64,000 nucleotides of DNA from the NCBI RefSeq assembly GCF_001426505.1, contig NZ_LMEV01000017.1, forward strand, positions 651,208-715,207, read 5' to 3'. Source of the stretch: Variovorax sp. Root473 (lineage in GTDB: Bacteria; Pseudomonadota; Gammaproteobacteria; Burkholderiales; Burkholderiaceae_C). Each line of letters begins with the position of its first letter. The first letter of the stretch is position 1. A program made the position numbers and the translations under genes. The notes under the pieces are model-generated. The model was not told where the DNA came from. It did not search any database and saw only the letters and a program-made list of their open reading frames with translations. Below, in pieces: positions 1 through 8,947 of this stretch.

Positions 1-516
1 GGCCAGTGCGCGCCAGTCGGTCGGGTCTTCGGCCGCGCCCGCGCCGGTCTTGGCGTGGCCGGTGACGAACACCACGCCCTGTGCGTGGTCGCGGTGCGTG
101 AGCGGCACGCCCAGCGAGGTCACGGCGGCCAGGCCGGCGGTGATGCCGTTGACCACCGCGCATTCGATGCCGGCTTCGCGCAGGTGCTCCACCTCTTCGC
201 CGCCGCGCCCGAAGATGAACGGGTCGCCGCCCTTCAGGCGCACCACGGTCTCGCCTTCGCGCACGGCCGTGATCATGAGCCGCTCGATGAAGGCCTGCGG
301 CGTGCTCTTGCAGCCGCCGCGCTTGCCCACGTGCACGATGCGCGCGCCGGGCCGGGCGTAGGCCTGGAGCACGGCGTCGTTCACGAGGTCGTCGACCAGC
401 AGCACCGTGGCGGCCTGGATCGCCTTGACGGCCTTGATGGTCAGCAGCTCGGGGTCGCCGGGGCCGGCGCCCACCAGCGTGCAGCGGCCGGTGATGAGGG
501 TGGAGGGGGTGTTCAT
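1..516 (-). CDS. cobA: Uroporphyrinogen-III C-methyltransferase, 3' part cut by window edge
   Basis: This is the SAM-dependent methylase that converts uroporphyrinogen III to precorrin-2, the first step towards siroheme. The 172 codons visible contain the N-terminal SAM-binding motif LVGAGPGDPELLT, the segment VHVGKRGG and the loop VRLKGGDPFIFGRGGEE, all typical of CobA/SUMT. The start ATG at 516-514 overlaps the upstream stop as ATGA, so it is translationally coupled to the YbiB-like gene. The reading frame is open to base 1, so roughly the last third of a usual 250-280 aa protein lies outside. Its place behind nirB and nasA fits a supply role, because NirB needs siroheme. Confidence 0.95.
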   Translation of the reverse strand, partial: MNTPSTLITGRCTLVGAGPGDPELLTIKAVKAIQAATVLLVDDLVNDAVLQAYARPGARIVHVGKRGGCKSTPQAFIERLMITAVREGETVVRLKGGDPFIFGRGGEEVEHLREAGIECAVVNGITAGLAAVTSLGVPLTHRDHAQGVVFVTGHAKTGAGAAEDPTDWRALA

Positions 517-1418
517 GCGTGGGAGGCCAGTTCGGTGATGTGCCTGACTTGGGTCGCAATGGCTTCGGGCACGGGAAGCGCGCCGGCCAGCACGCGCCGC
601 GTGTACTCGGCCGTGGTGGCGACGTCGATTTCTTTCGGCAGGCCGGGCACGTCGGCGGCGGTGCCGGCGGCCTGGGCCTGGAGTTCGCTGCGCACGCCGC
701 GCACGAAGCCGTCGATCTGCGCGGTGCGGCGCGGGTCGGACACCACTTCGCCTTCGAGGCCGCGCGAGAGCAGGGCGGTCATGCCCGTGAGCTCGAAGGT
801 CTCGCCCATGGTGCGGGCGTATTCGGGGTGCGTGTAGCTGGCCACCACCACGCAGGGGCCGGTGGTCGGGCGCATGAGCTTGACCACGCTGTGGCCGGGG
901 TTGCGCAGGCCCACCACGCGGCGCACGTCGAGCAGACGCTTGAGCGCGGGGTTCAGCAGCTCGGTCGGGGCAAAGCCCACCTGGCCGGCGGCGAGGGGCG
1001 TGAGCGTGGTCATCGGGGGCATGTCCAGGGCAGCAAGCACGTGCGATGCCAGTACCCGCGAGGTTTCGCCCGCGCTGCCGTGCACCAGCACCGCCAGGCC
1101 TTCGCGCGCCAGCAGCAGCGCCAACAGCGGCGTGAGCACCGGCAGCTTGCGCGCGCCGTTGTAGCTGGGCAGCGCGATCAGCGGGCCGCCGCGGGTCGTC
1201 ACGGGGTTCAGCCGTGCGTGCGTGGCGTCGAGAAAACCGGCCATCTCCTCGGGCGTCTCGCCCTTGATGCGCATGGCCAGGCAGAAGCCGCCGATTTCCA
1301 GGTCGGTGACCGTGCCGTCGAGCACCTGGCCGAACAGGTCCGCGGCCTGTTCGCGCGTGAGCGGACGGGCGCCTCGCGCGCCGCGGCCGATTTCCTTGAT
1401 GTAGTGGCTGATTCCCAT
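513..1418 (-). CDS. ybiB: YbiB-like protein of the glycosyltransferase family 3 / TrpD-like fold
   Basis: The 301 aa protein resembles YbiB, a DNA-binding relative of anthranilate phosphoribosyltransferase. The TrpD-like N-terminal helical segment (LTREQAADLFGQVLDG) and the Gly-rich VLVHGSAGETSR region near residue 110 are visible. I chose the ATG at 1418, which opens with MGISHYIKEIG; longer upstream readings are out of frame with the family. It lies between nasA and cobA in the same direction and overlaps cobA by four bases. YbiB-like genes are known in proteobacterial nitrate clusters, but their role there is unclear, so the symbol names the family and not a proven function. Confidence 0.82.
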   Translation of the reverse strand: MGISHYIKEIGRGARGARPLTREQAADLFGQVLDGTVTDLEIGGFCLAMRIKGETPEEMAGFLDATHARLNPVTTRGGPLIALPSYNGARKLPVLTPLLALLLAREGLAVLVHGSAGETSRVLASHVLAALDMPPMTTLTPLAAGQVGFAPTELLNPALKRLLDVRRVVGLRNPGHSVVKLMRPTTGPCVVVASYTHPEYARTMGETFELTGMTALLSRGLEGEVVSDPRRTAQIDGFVRGVRSELQAQAAGTAADVPGLPKEIDVATTAEYTRRVLAGALPVPEAIATQVRHITELASHA

Positions 1419-1465
1419 GGGTAGGCGGATTGTCCCGCAACGCTTATGCCGGAATGTGAGTCGGC

Positions 1466-4267
1466 TTATGCCCCCACGGCCAGTGCTTCGGCCGGGGTGG
1501 CCCGCACCATGCGCTTGAGCTCCGGCACGCACGAGCCGCAGTTGGTGCCGCACTTCAGCGCCCCCTGCAGCGCCGCCAGCCGCTCGTCGGCGCTGCCGGT
1601 GCAGCGCAGCAGCTCGGCCTCGATGGCGCGGTCGGTCACGTTGAAGCAGGCGCACACCGGCTTGCCGCGCGACTGCACGGCCACCGGTGCGCGGGCGCCC
1701 GGCGACAGCAGCAGGCGGCCGTAGCTTTGCGCGGGCAGTTCCTCGCGCAGCAGGGTGGCGATCCAGGCTTCGGCGCTGGTGTCGCCGCCCAGCAAAAAGG
1801 CCTCCAGACCGGCGCTGCCATCGGCGCGGCGCACCAGCCGCGCAGCGCGGCGCTGGCCGCGGCGGTGGTCGGCGTAGCGCAGGGTGTCGGCGGTCTGCAG
1901 GCCCAGCAGGGCTTCGATTTTTTCGACCAGCGCGGCATCGGGCGCGTCGTGCGCGGCGGCGCGAAACAGGACGCCGCTGCGTTCTTCTTCGCCCTGCGCG
2001 TTGCTCGCGAACGGCACGCAGGTGGCGAAGGGGAACAGCGCCATCAGCGGCTGCAGCGCGCGCTGCGCCGTGAGCGCGTCGCCGGCGGGCAGCCAGGCCA
2101 TGGCCAGCAGCGACCACGGCAGCTCGGCCTTGAGGATCTTCACGGGCGTGTGCTTGAGCTCGGGCTGCTTCGACGTCGGGCAGTAGGCCGGTGTGGTGAG
2201 CGCATTGATGCCCGCGAGCCGCGTGCCGGTCGACGAGCAGCCGCTCAGGTATTCCTCGCCCCAGTGCATGGCGACGAAGGCCTGGCTCAGGCCGATCTCG
2301 GCGCTGGCGCGCGCTGGCAGCAGGATCGAGCCGCGCTTGGACGTGAGGTGCACCAGGTCGCCCTCGGCGATCTGGCGGCGCGCCATGTCCTGCGCGTTCA
2401 TCTGCACCACGGGCTCGGCCACGTGGCCGAACAGCTTGCCGACCGTGCCGGTGCGGCTCATGCCGTGCCACTGGTCGCGCAGGCGGCCGGTGTTGAGCGA
2501 GAAGGGGTAGCGCGCCTCGCGGGCCTCGGCCACCGGCTTGTAGGGCGTGTCGACAAAGTGTGCGCGGCCGTCGGGCGTGGGGAACACGCCGTCTTCGTAC
2601 AGGCGTACGCGGCCGGTGCGCTCGCCTTCCTTCAGTGGCCACTGCTGCGGGCCGGCGGTCTCGAGCATCGCGTAGCTCAGGCCGGTGATGTCGAGGTCGC
2701 GCCCGCGCGTGGATTCGCGGTGCTCGTTCCAGACCGACTCGGCGCTCTCGTACGGGAACAGCGTGATGCTGCGGCCCAACTGCGCTTCGAGCCGGCGCGC
2801 GAAGGCCACGGCGATCGACCAGTCGTTGCGCGCCTCGCCGGGCGCCGGCACGGCGGGGCGCACGCGCGAGATGCGGCGCTCGCTGTTGGTCACGGTGCCT
2901 TCCTTCTCGCCCCAGGTGGTGGCGGGCAGCAGCAGGTCGGCGAAGGCGCAGGTGGCGGTGGTGGCGAAGGCTTCCTGCACCACGACGAACTCGGCGCGTT
3001 CGAGCGCGCGGCGCACCGTGGCCTGGTCGGGCATCGACTGGGCCGGGTTGGTGCAGGCGATCCACAGCGCGCGGATCTCGCCGTCGGCCGCGGCCTGGAA
3101 CATCTCCACGGCCGTCTTGCCGGGCTTGCCGGGCACCGAGGGCACGCCCCACAGCGCGGCCACTTCGGCGCGGTGCTCCGGGTTCGCCAGGTCGCGGTGC
3201 GCGCTCAGCAGGTTGGCCAGGCCACCCACCTCGCGTCCGCCCATCGCATTGGGCTGGCCCGTGAGCGAGAACGGACCCGCACCGGGCTTGCCGATCTGGC
3301 CCGTGGCCAGGTGCAGGTTGATGAGCGCGGCGTTCTTCGCCGTGCCGCTGGACGACTGGTTCAGGCCCTGGCAGTACAGGCTCAACGTGGCGGGCGAGGT
3401 GGCGAACAGCCGCGCCGCCGCGAGCAGGTCGTCCTTCGGAATGCCGCAGACCTGCGCGACCGTGTCAGGCGTGCAGTCGCGCACCGTGGCCTTCAGCGCG
3501 TCGAAGCCGTTCGTGCGGGCGGCGATGTAGGCGGTGTCGGTCCAGCCTTCCCACAGCATCAGGTGCAGCATGCCGTGGAACAGCATCACGTCGGTGCCGG
3601 GCTGGATCGGCAGGAACAGGTCGGCGATCTCGACCGTGTCGGTGCGGCGCGGGTCGGCCACGACGATCTTCAGCGCCGGGTTCGCGGCCTTCGCGTCCTC
3701 GATGCGGCGGAAAAGAATGGGGTGCGCCCACGCCGTGTTGCTGCCCACGATGAACAGGCACTCGGCGTGCTTCAGGTCGTCGTAGCAGGCCGGCGGGGCG
3801 TCGGCGCCCAGCGTCTGCTTGTAGCCGGCCACCGCGCTGCTCATGCACAGGCGCGAGTTGGTGTCGATGTTGTTGGTGCCGACCAGCCCTTTGGCGAGCT
3901 TGTTGAAGACGTAGTAGTCCTCCGTCAGCAACTGGCCCGACACGTAGAAGCCGACCGCGTCGGGGCCGTGGTCGCGGACCACCTGGGCGAACTTGTCGGC
4001 GGCGTTGTCGAGCGCGGTGTTCCACGGAATCACTGCCGGCGCTTTGCCGCGCACCGCGCGCTGCATCGGCTGCAGCAGCCTCGTCTGGCGCGTGACGGCC
4101 GCGCTGGCCGTGAGGTGCAGGGTCGAACCCTTGCTGCACAGGCGGCCGAAGTTGGCGGGGTGGTCGGGGTCGCCGCGCACGCCGGTGATCTGCGCACCGT
4201 CGGATTCAATGATCACGCCGCAGCCGACGCCGCAATAGGGGCAGGTGGAGCGCGTCTCCTGGGTCAT
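1466..4267 (-). CDS. nasA: Assimilatory nitrate reductase, large catalytic subunit
   Basis: A cytoplasmic molybdenum bis-MGD enzyme that reduces nitrate to nitrite. The 933 aa protein opens with the [4Fe-4S] motif CPYCGVGCG (C9, C12, C16) with a fourth Cys at about 44, followed by the molybdopterin oxidoreductase domains and the MGD-binding C-terminal domain. The last 60 or so residues add a BFD-like [2Fe-2S] domain (CACFNVTD near 872-879, then CGTNCGSC near 906-913), a feature of bacterial NasA proteins that use an NADH or flavin partner. No dedicated NasB-type electron-transfer subunit is visible. The start at 4267 puts the Fe-S motif at the N terminus; it lies 7 bases downstream of nirD in the same direction. 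Confidence 0.96.
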   Translation of the reverse strand: MTQETRSTCPYCGVGCGVIIESDGAQITGVRGDPDHPANFGRLCSKGSTLHLTASAAVTRQTRLLQPMQRAVRGKAPAVIPWNTALDNAADKFAQVVRDHGPDAVGFYVSGQLLTEDYYVFNKLAKGLVGTNNIDTNSRLCMSSAVAGYKQTLGADAPPACYDDLKHAECLFIVGSNTAWAHPILFRRIEDAKAANPALKIVVADPRRTDTVEIADLFLPIQPGTDVMLFHGMLHLMLWEGWTDTAYIAARTNGFDALKATVRDCTPDTVAQVCGIPKDDLLAAARLFATSPATLSLYCQGLNQSSSGTAKNAALINLHLATGQIGKPGAGPFSLTGQPNAMGGREVGGLANLLSAHRDLANPEHRAEVAALWGVPSVPGKPGKTAVEMFQAAADGEIRALWIACTNPAQSMPDQATVRRALERAEFVVVQEAFATTATCAFADLLLPATTWGEKEGTVTNSERRISRVRPAVPAPGEARNDWSIAVAFARRLEAQLGRSITLFPYESAESVWNEHRESTRGRDLDITGLSYAMLETAGPQQWPLKEGERTGRVRLYEDGVFPTPDGRAHFVDTPYKPVAEAREARYPFSLNTGRLRDQWHGMSRTGTVGKLFGHVAEPVVQMNAQDMARRQIAEGDLVHLTSKRGSILLPARASAEIGLSQAFVAMHWGEEYLSGCSSTGTRLAGINALTTPAYCPTSKQPELKHTPVKILKAELPWSLLAMAWLPAGDALTAQRALQPLMALFPFATCVPFASNAQGEEERSGVLFRAAAHDAPDAALVEKIEALLGLQTADTLRYADHRRGQRRAARLVRRADGSAGLEAFLLGGDTSAEAWIATLLREELPAQSYGRLLLSPGARAPVAVQSRGKPVCACFNVTDRAIEAELLRCTGSADERLAALQGALKCGTNCGSCVPELKRMVRATPAEALAVGA

Positions 4268-4274
4268 GCGGGCC

Positions 4275-4679
4275 TCAACCTTCTTCCGGGGACAGGACCG
4301 ACACGACGGCCATGCGCTGCGGCCCGGCGACCGGGCGTTCGAGGTCGAGCGCATGCGTGGCCAGCTCACCCGCGTCGAGGTGCACCACACCGTCTTCCAC
4401 CTTCACGGCGAACTTCGGCGTGCAGCCCTCGTCGGGCGCCTTGGCGCAGCCGTCGTCCAGCCCGATGGCCCAGTTGTGCAGCGGACAGGCCACGCTGGTT
4501 CCGAACACGATGCCCTGGCTCAGCGGGCCGCCCTTGTGCGGGCAGCGGTCGAGCAGCGCAAAGACCTGGTCCTCGGCATTGCGGAACACGGCCACATCCA
4601 GGCCGGCGGGCCGCCTCACGCAGCGCGCGCCGAGCACGGGAATGTCGTTGAGGCGGCAGATGGCTTTCCAGTTGCTCAT
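4275..4679 (-). CDS. nirD: Nitrite reductase [NAD(P)H] small subunit, Rieske type
   Basis: Small subunit of the assimilatory nitrite reductase, 134 aa. It opens with MSNWKAICRLNDIP and contains both halves of a Rieske [2Fe-2S] binding motif, C-P-H in RCPHKGGPL (near residues 46-48) and C-P-L-H in ACPLHNW (near 65-68). E. coli NirD lacks these ligands, so this copy is likely to carry a cluster. It sits between nirB (32 bases upstream) and nasA. The C-terminal 25 residues extend past the usual small-subunit length of about 108 aa. Confidence 0.93.
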   Translation of the reverse strand: MSNWKAICRLNDIPVLGARCVRRPAGLDVAVFRNAEDQVFALLDRCPHKGGPLSQGIVFGTSVACPLHNWAIGLDDGCAKAPDEGCTPKFAVKVEDGVVHLDAGELATHALDLERPVAGPQRMAVVSVLSPEEG

Positions 4680-4711
4680 GGTGGGCTCTCCTTGTTTTTC
4701 CGATGGGCGGC

Positions 4712-7144
4712 TCACACCGACAGCGGCGCAAACTGCCGCACATCCACCGACGCCTGCGCCGACTCGAACCACGGGTCGGGTTCGCCGTCGAGCGCGAACT
4801 GCAGCCGCTCCCACAGCGCTTTGCGGCCCTCGGCGTCTTCGAGGATCTTCTGTTTCACGTAGTCCAGCCCCACGCGGCCGATGTAGTGCACCGTGCGCTC
4901 CAGGTACCAGCCTTCCTCGCGGTACAGCTGCAGGAAGGCGCCCGAGAACTCCATGACCTCGGCGGCCGTCTTCACCTTCACGAGGAACTCCGCCACCTCG
5001 GTCTTGATGCCGCCGTTGCCGCCCACGTACAACTCCCAGCCCGAGTCGACGCCGATCACGCCGACGTCCTTGATGCCGGCCTCGGCGCAGTTGCGCGGGC
5101 AGCCCGACACGGCCAGCTTCACCTTGTGCGGCGAGTACATGGCCCACAGCGCGCGCTCCAGGTCCTTGCCCATCTGGGTCGAGTCTTGCGTGCCGAAGCG
5201 GCACCACTCGCTGCCCACGCAGGTCTTCACCGTGCGCAGCGATTTGGCATACGCAAAGCCCGAGGGCATGCCGATGTCCTTCCACACGCCTTCCAGGTCT
5301 TCCTTCTTCACGCCCAGCAGGTCGATGCGCTGGCCGCCCGTGACCTTGACCGTCGGGATCTTGTACTTGTCGGCCGCGTCGGCGATGCGGCGCAGCTCGT
5401 CGGGCGTGGTGTGGCCGCCCCACATGCGTGGAATGACGGAGTAGGTGCCGTCCTTCTGGATGTTGGCGTGGCTGCGCTCGTTGATGAAGCGGCTCTGCGG
5501 ATCGTCCTTGGCCTCTTTGGGCCAGGTGCTGATGAGGTAGTAGTTGACGGCCGGGCGGCAGGTGGCGCAGCCGTTGGGCGTGCGCCAGCCCATGCCGCGG
5601 TAGACCGCGTCGTGCGTGAGCCAGTGTTCCTTGCGGATCGCGTCGCGCACATCCTGGTGGCTCATGTCGGTACAGCCGCACACTGCCTTCTTCTTCGGTG
5701 TGGCGGAGTAGTCGCCGCCCGCGGTGAACATCAGGATCTGCTCGACCAGCCCGGTGCATGAGCCGCAGCTGGCGCTGGCCTTCGTGTGCTTCTTCACCTC
5801 GTCGAGCGTGAAGAGGCCCTTGTCCTTGATGGCTTTGCAGATGGTGCCCTTGTTCACACCGTTGCAGCCGCACACCTCGGCGTCGTCGGGCATGCTCGCG
5901 GCCTTGCTGTGGCCCTCGTGGCCGGTGTCGCCGATGTTCGATTCGCCGAACATCAGCCTGTCGCGGATGTCGTGCACGCTGCGCCCGTCGCGCAGCAGCT
6001 TGAAGTACCAGCTGCCGTCCACCGTGTCGCCGTAGAGGCAGGCGCCGATGAGCTTGTCGTCCTTGAGCACCAGCTTCTTGTAGACGCCGCCGAAGGGGTC
6101 GCTCATCACGATTTCTTCGGTGCCTTCGCCGCCCATGAACTCGCCGGCGCTGAACAGGTCGATGCCCGTCACCTTGAGCTTGGTCGAGGTGAGCGACCCG
6201 AGGTAGCGGCCGATGCCGAACTGCGCCAGGTGGTTGGCCGCCACCTTGGCCTGCTCGAACAGCGGCGCGACCAGGCCGTAGGCGATGCCGCGGTGCGCTG
6301 CGCATTCGCCGACCGAATAGATGCGCGCATCGGTCACGGTCTGCATGGTGTCGGTCACGACGATGCCGCGGTTGCAGTGCAGGCGCATCTTCTCGGCCAG
6401 CTCCACGTTGGGGCGGATGCCCACGGCCATGACCACGAGATCGGCCGCGACCTCGGTGCCGTCCTTGAAGCGGATGGCCTTCACGCGGCCGTCTTCATTG
6501 CCGATCATGTCCTGCGTCTGCGCGCCCATCAGGAACTTGAGACCCCGGTCTTCGAGCGACTTCTGCAGCAGCTTGCCCGCCACGTCGTCGAGCTGGCGCT
6601 CCATGAGCCAGGGCATGACGTGCACCACCGTCACGGTCATGCCGCGCAGCATCAGGCCGTTGGCGGCTTCGAGCCCGAGCAGTCCGCCGCCGATGACCAC
6701 CGCGTTCCTGTGCGTGCGCGCGGTCTCGATCATGTAGTCGGTGTCGGCGATGTCGCGGTAGGCGATCACGCCCTTGAGGTCCTTGCCGGGCACGGGCAGC
6801 ATGAAGGGGGTGGAGCCGGTGCACATCAGCAGGCGGTCGTAGGGCGCTTCGGTGCCATCTTCCGCGCGCACGATGCGGTTCACGCGGTCGACCTCCACCA
6901 CCTTCTTGCCGGCGTGCAGCGTGATGTGGTTGTCCGAGTACCACTCCCAGCTGTTGAGCACGATCTCGTCGACCGTCTGCTCGCCCGCGAGCACAGGCGA
7001 CAGCAGGATGCGGTTGTAGTTCGGGTGCGGCTCGGCGCCGAAGACGGTGATGTCGTACAGGTCGGGCGCAATCTTCAGCAGCTCTTCGAGCGTGCGCACG
7101 CCGGCCATGCCGTTGCCGACCATCACGAGTTTCATTTTCTTCAT
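4712..7144 (-). CDS. nirB: Nitrite reductase [NAD(P)H] large subunit
   Basis: Cytoplasmic siroheme enzyme that reduces nitrite to ammonium with NAD(P)H, 810 aa. Domains in order: FAD/NAD(P)H oxidoreductase (GNGMAG near 10, second nucleotide site IGGGLLGLEAA near 151), BFD-like [2Fe-2S] domain (C425, C427, C460, C463), a further Cys pair set (C489, C491, C526, C529), then the sulfite/nitrite reductase domain with siroheme-[4Fe-4S] ligands C642, C648, C682 and C686. Two ATGs (7144 and 7135) are possible starts. Only 64 bases separate it from the divergent kinase gene, and I see no leader or sigma-54 site there, so its promoter is unclear. Confidence 0.97.
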   Translation of the reverse strand: MKKMKLVMVGNGMAGVRTLEELLKIAPDLYDITVFGAEPHPNYNRILLSPVLAGEQTVDEIVLNSWEWYSDNHITLHAGKKVVEVDRVNRIVRAEDGTEAPYDRLLMCTGSTPFMLPVPGKDLKGVIAYRDIADTDYMIETARTHRNAVVIGGGLLGLEAANGLMLRGMTVTVVHVMPWLMERQLDDVAGKLLQKSLEDRGLKFLMGAQTQDMIGNEDGRVKAIRFKDGTEVAADLVVMAVGIRPNVELAEKMRLHCNRGIVVTDTMQTVTDARIYSVGECAAHRGIAYGLVAPLFEQAKVAANHLAQFGIGRYLGSLTSTKLKVTGIDLFSAGEFMGGEGTEEIVMSDPFGGVYKKLVLKDDKLIGACLYGDTVDGSWYFKLLRDGRSVHDIRDRLMFGESNIGDTGHEGHSKAASMPDDAEVCGCNGVNKGTICKAIKDKGLFTLDEVKKHTKASASCGSCTGLVEQILMFTAGGDYSATPKKKAVCGCTDMSHQDVRDAIRKEHWLTHDAVYRGMGWRTPNGCATCRPAVNYYLISTWPKEAKDDPQSRFINERSHANIQKDGTYSVIPRMWGGHTTPDELRRIADAADKYKIPTVKVTGGQRIDLLGVKKEDLEGVWKDIGMPSGFAYAKSLRTVKTCVGSEWCRFGTQDSTQMGKDLERALWAMYSPHKVKLAVSGCPRNCAEAGIKDVGVIGVDSGWELYVGGNGGIKTEVAEFLVKVKTAAEVMEFSGAFLQLYREEGWYLERTVHYIGRVGLDYVKQKILEDAEGRKALWERLQFALDGEPDPWFESAQASVDVRQFAPLSV

Positions 7145-7208
7145 GGGGCGGGACCTTTCAGGGAAATCAACCGAACGACGGCCCGCGGCGCGCGGTCAGA
7201 ATCGCGCC

Positions 7209-8927
7209 ATGAGCTTTGAAGTGGACATCGGCTACAGCAGCCAGCGCGGGCCGCGCGACGCGAACGAAGATTTCGCCGGCGCGGTGCATGCACCCGTGGG
7301 CGACGAAGCGCGCGGGCTCATCGCGGCCATTGCCGATGGGGTGTCCAGTGGCGGCCGTGGCCGCGAAGCGGCGCAGACCACGGTGATGGGCCTGCTGGCC
7401 GACTACTTCGCCACGCCCGCGACCTGGGAGCCGACCGCCGCGCTCGACCGTCTGATCGGCGCGCAGAACGGCTGGCTCGCAGACCACAACCGCCGGCGCC
7501 AGGGCAAGCAGGAGGGCGCCGGCACGGCGCTCACCACGCTCACCGCGCTGGTGCTGCACGGCCAGAGCTACACGCTCGCGCATGTGGGCGACACACGCGC
7601 GTGGCGCGTGCGCGCCGACGGCAAGCCCGCGCAGCTGCTCACGCAGGACCACGCCTTCGACCACCCCGACATGCGCAGCCGGCTCACGCGCGCCATCGGG
7701 CTGGACGACCAGGTGCGCGTCGACTATCTGCAGGGCGATGTGCGCGTGGGCGATTGCTTCGTGCTCAGCACCGACGGCGTGCATGGCGTGCTCAGGCCGC
7801 AGCAGGTGGCCGCGCTCGCGCTGCAGGGCGATGCCGAAGCGGCAAGCGAGGCGCTGGTGCATGCGGCGCTCGATGCCGGCACGCGCGACAACGCGACCGC
7901 GCTGGTGATCCGCGTGGTGGGACTCGACGCGCGCCAGCTCGACGACGAACTCGGCGACGGCCGCCGTCTCGCGCCGCCGCCCGTGCTCAAGGTGGGCGAC
8001 GTGCTCGACGGCTACGTCATCACCGCGCCCGTGGCCGACACCGGCGTGCACCTGCTGTACCAGGCGCGCCATCCGGTCACGCGCGAACTCGTTGCGCTCA
8101 AGACCTTGCATCCCTCGCGCGCCAGCGACCCGCAGGAGCGCGCGATGCTGGCGCACGAAGCGTGGCTGGGGCAGCGCGTGGGCGAGGGCGGCGGGTTCGT
8201 GCGCGTGCACGAGCGCGCCGCAGATGCGAGTGCGCTGTACATCGTGTTCGACTGGCACGGCGGTCGCACGCTCGAGCAGATGCGCAAGGACGGCGCGCGC
8301 GGCACCGTGGCCGAGGTGGTCGCCGCCGCCATCGAGGTGAGCCGCGCGCTCGGCCGGCTGCACCGCCATGGCGTGATCCACCGCGACATCAAGCCCGGCA
8401 ACCTGCACCGGGGCGACGACGGGCGCTGGCGCATCCTCGATCTCGGCGTGGCGATCTCGGGCCGCGAAGGCGCGGCGCAGCGCGAGCTGCATGCGGGCAC
8501 GCCGAGCTACATCAACCCCGAACAATGGGAGGAGGGCGGCGTGGCCGATGCGGGCAGCGACCTGTTCGCGCTCGGCGCCACGCTCTACCAGTGGCTGGGC
8601 GGGCACCTCCCCTACGGCGAGATCGAGCCCTACCAGGTGGCGCGTTACCGGCGCGACCCGGTCGCGCTCTCGCGCCTGCGGCCCGACGTACCCGTGTGGC
8701 TCGACCATTTGGTGCGCAAGGCCGTGGCCCGCGATCCGCGCGAACGCTTCGAGACCGCCGAGGAGATGCTGCTCGCGCTGGAGCGCGGCGCCTCGCGCCC
8801 CGTGAATGCGCCCGCCGCCACGCCGCTGATCCGCCGCGACCCGCTCGCGCTGTACCAGCTCGCGCTCGGCGTGTCGGTGCTGTTCAACGTGCTGCTCGTC
8901 GTGTGGCTTCTCTTCCTGCCACGTTGA
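7209..8927 (+). CDS. Fused PP2C-type phosphatase and Ser/Thr protein kinase, C-terminal membrane anchor
   Basis: A 572 aa protein. Residues 1 to about 240 are a PP2C phosphatase (RDANED near 16, ADGVSSGG near 42, GDTRAW near 127, STDGVHG near 187, DNATALV near 227). Residues 265-525 are a Hanks-type kinase with catalytic HRDIKPGN (391-398), DLG in place of DFG (411-413) and the ATP-site Lys K298; the Gly-rich loop is degenerate. The last 25 residues form one hydrophobic helix (LALGVSVLFNVLLVVWLLFL), so both catalytic domains should face the cytoplasm. The ATG at 7209 precedes the conserved PP2C start; the 54 upstream codons in frame are not conserved-looking. Its setting among nitrate genes suggests a regulatory role, but the target is unknown. 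Confidence 0.9.
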   Translation: MSFEVDIGYSSQRGPRDANEDFAGAVHAPVGDEARGLIAAIADGVSSGGRGREAAQTTVMGLLADYFATPATWEPTAALDRLIGAQNGWLADHNRRRQGKQEGAGTALTTLTALVLHGQSYTLAHVGDTRAWRVRADGKPAQLLTQDHAFDHPDMRSRLTRAIGLDDQVRVDYLQGDVRVGDCFVLSTDGVHGVLRPQQVAALALQGDAEAASEALVHAALDAGTRDNATALVIRVVGLDARQLDDELGDGRRLAPPPVLKVGDVLDGYVITAPVADTGVHLLYQARHPVTRELVALKTLHPSRASDPQERAMLAHEAWLGQRVGEGGGFVRVHERAADASALYIVFDWHGGRTLEQMRKDGARGTVAEVVAAAIEVSRALGRLHRHGVIHRDIKPGNLHRGDDGRWRILDLGVAISGREGAAQRELHAGTPSYINPEQWEEGGVADAGSDLFALGATLYQWLGGHLPYGEIEPYQVARYRRDPVALSRLRPDVPVWLDHLVRKAVARDPRERFETAEEMLLALERGASRPVNAPAATPLIRRDPLALYQLALGVSVLFNVLLVVWLLFLPR

Positions 8928-8947
8928 GCGGGGGCGGGCGGACAGGG

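Noticed and set aside
1727..4651. 974-codon open frame on the plus strand opposite nasA and nirD
   Set aside because: Composition is dominated by Arg, Gly, Ala and His without domains; it mirrors nasA and nirD codons and is a GC-rich shadow.
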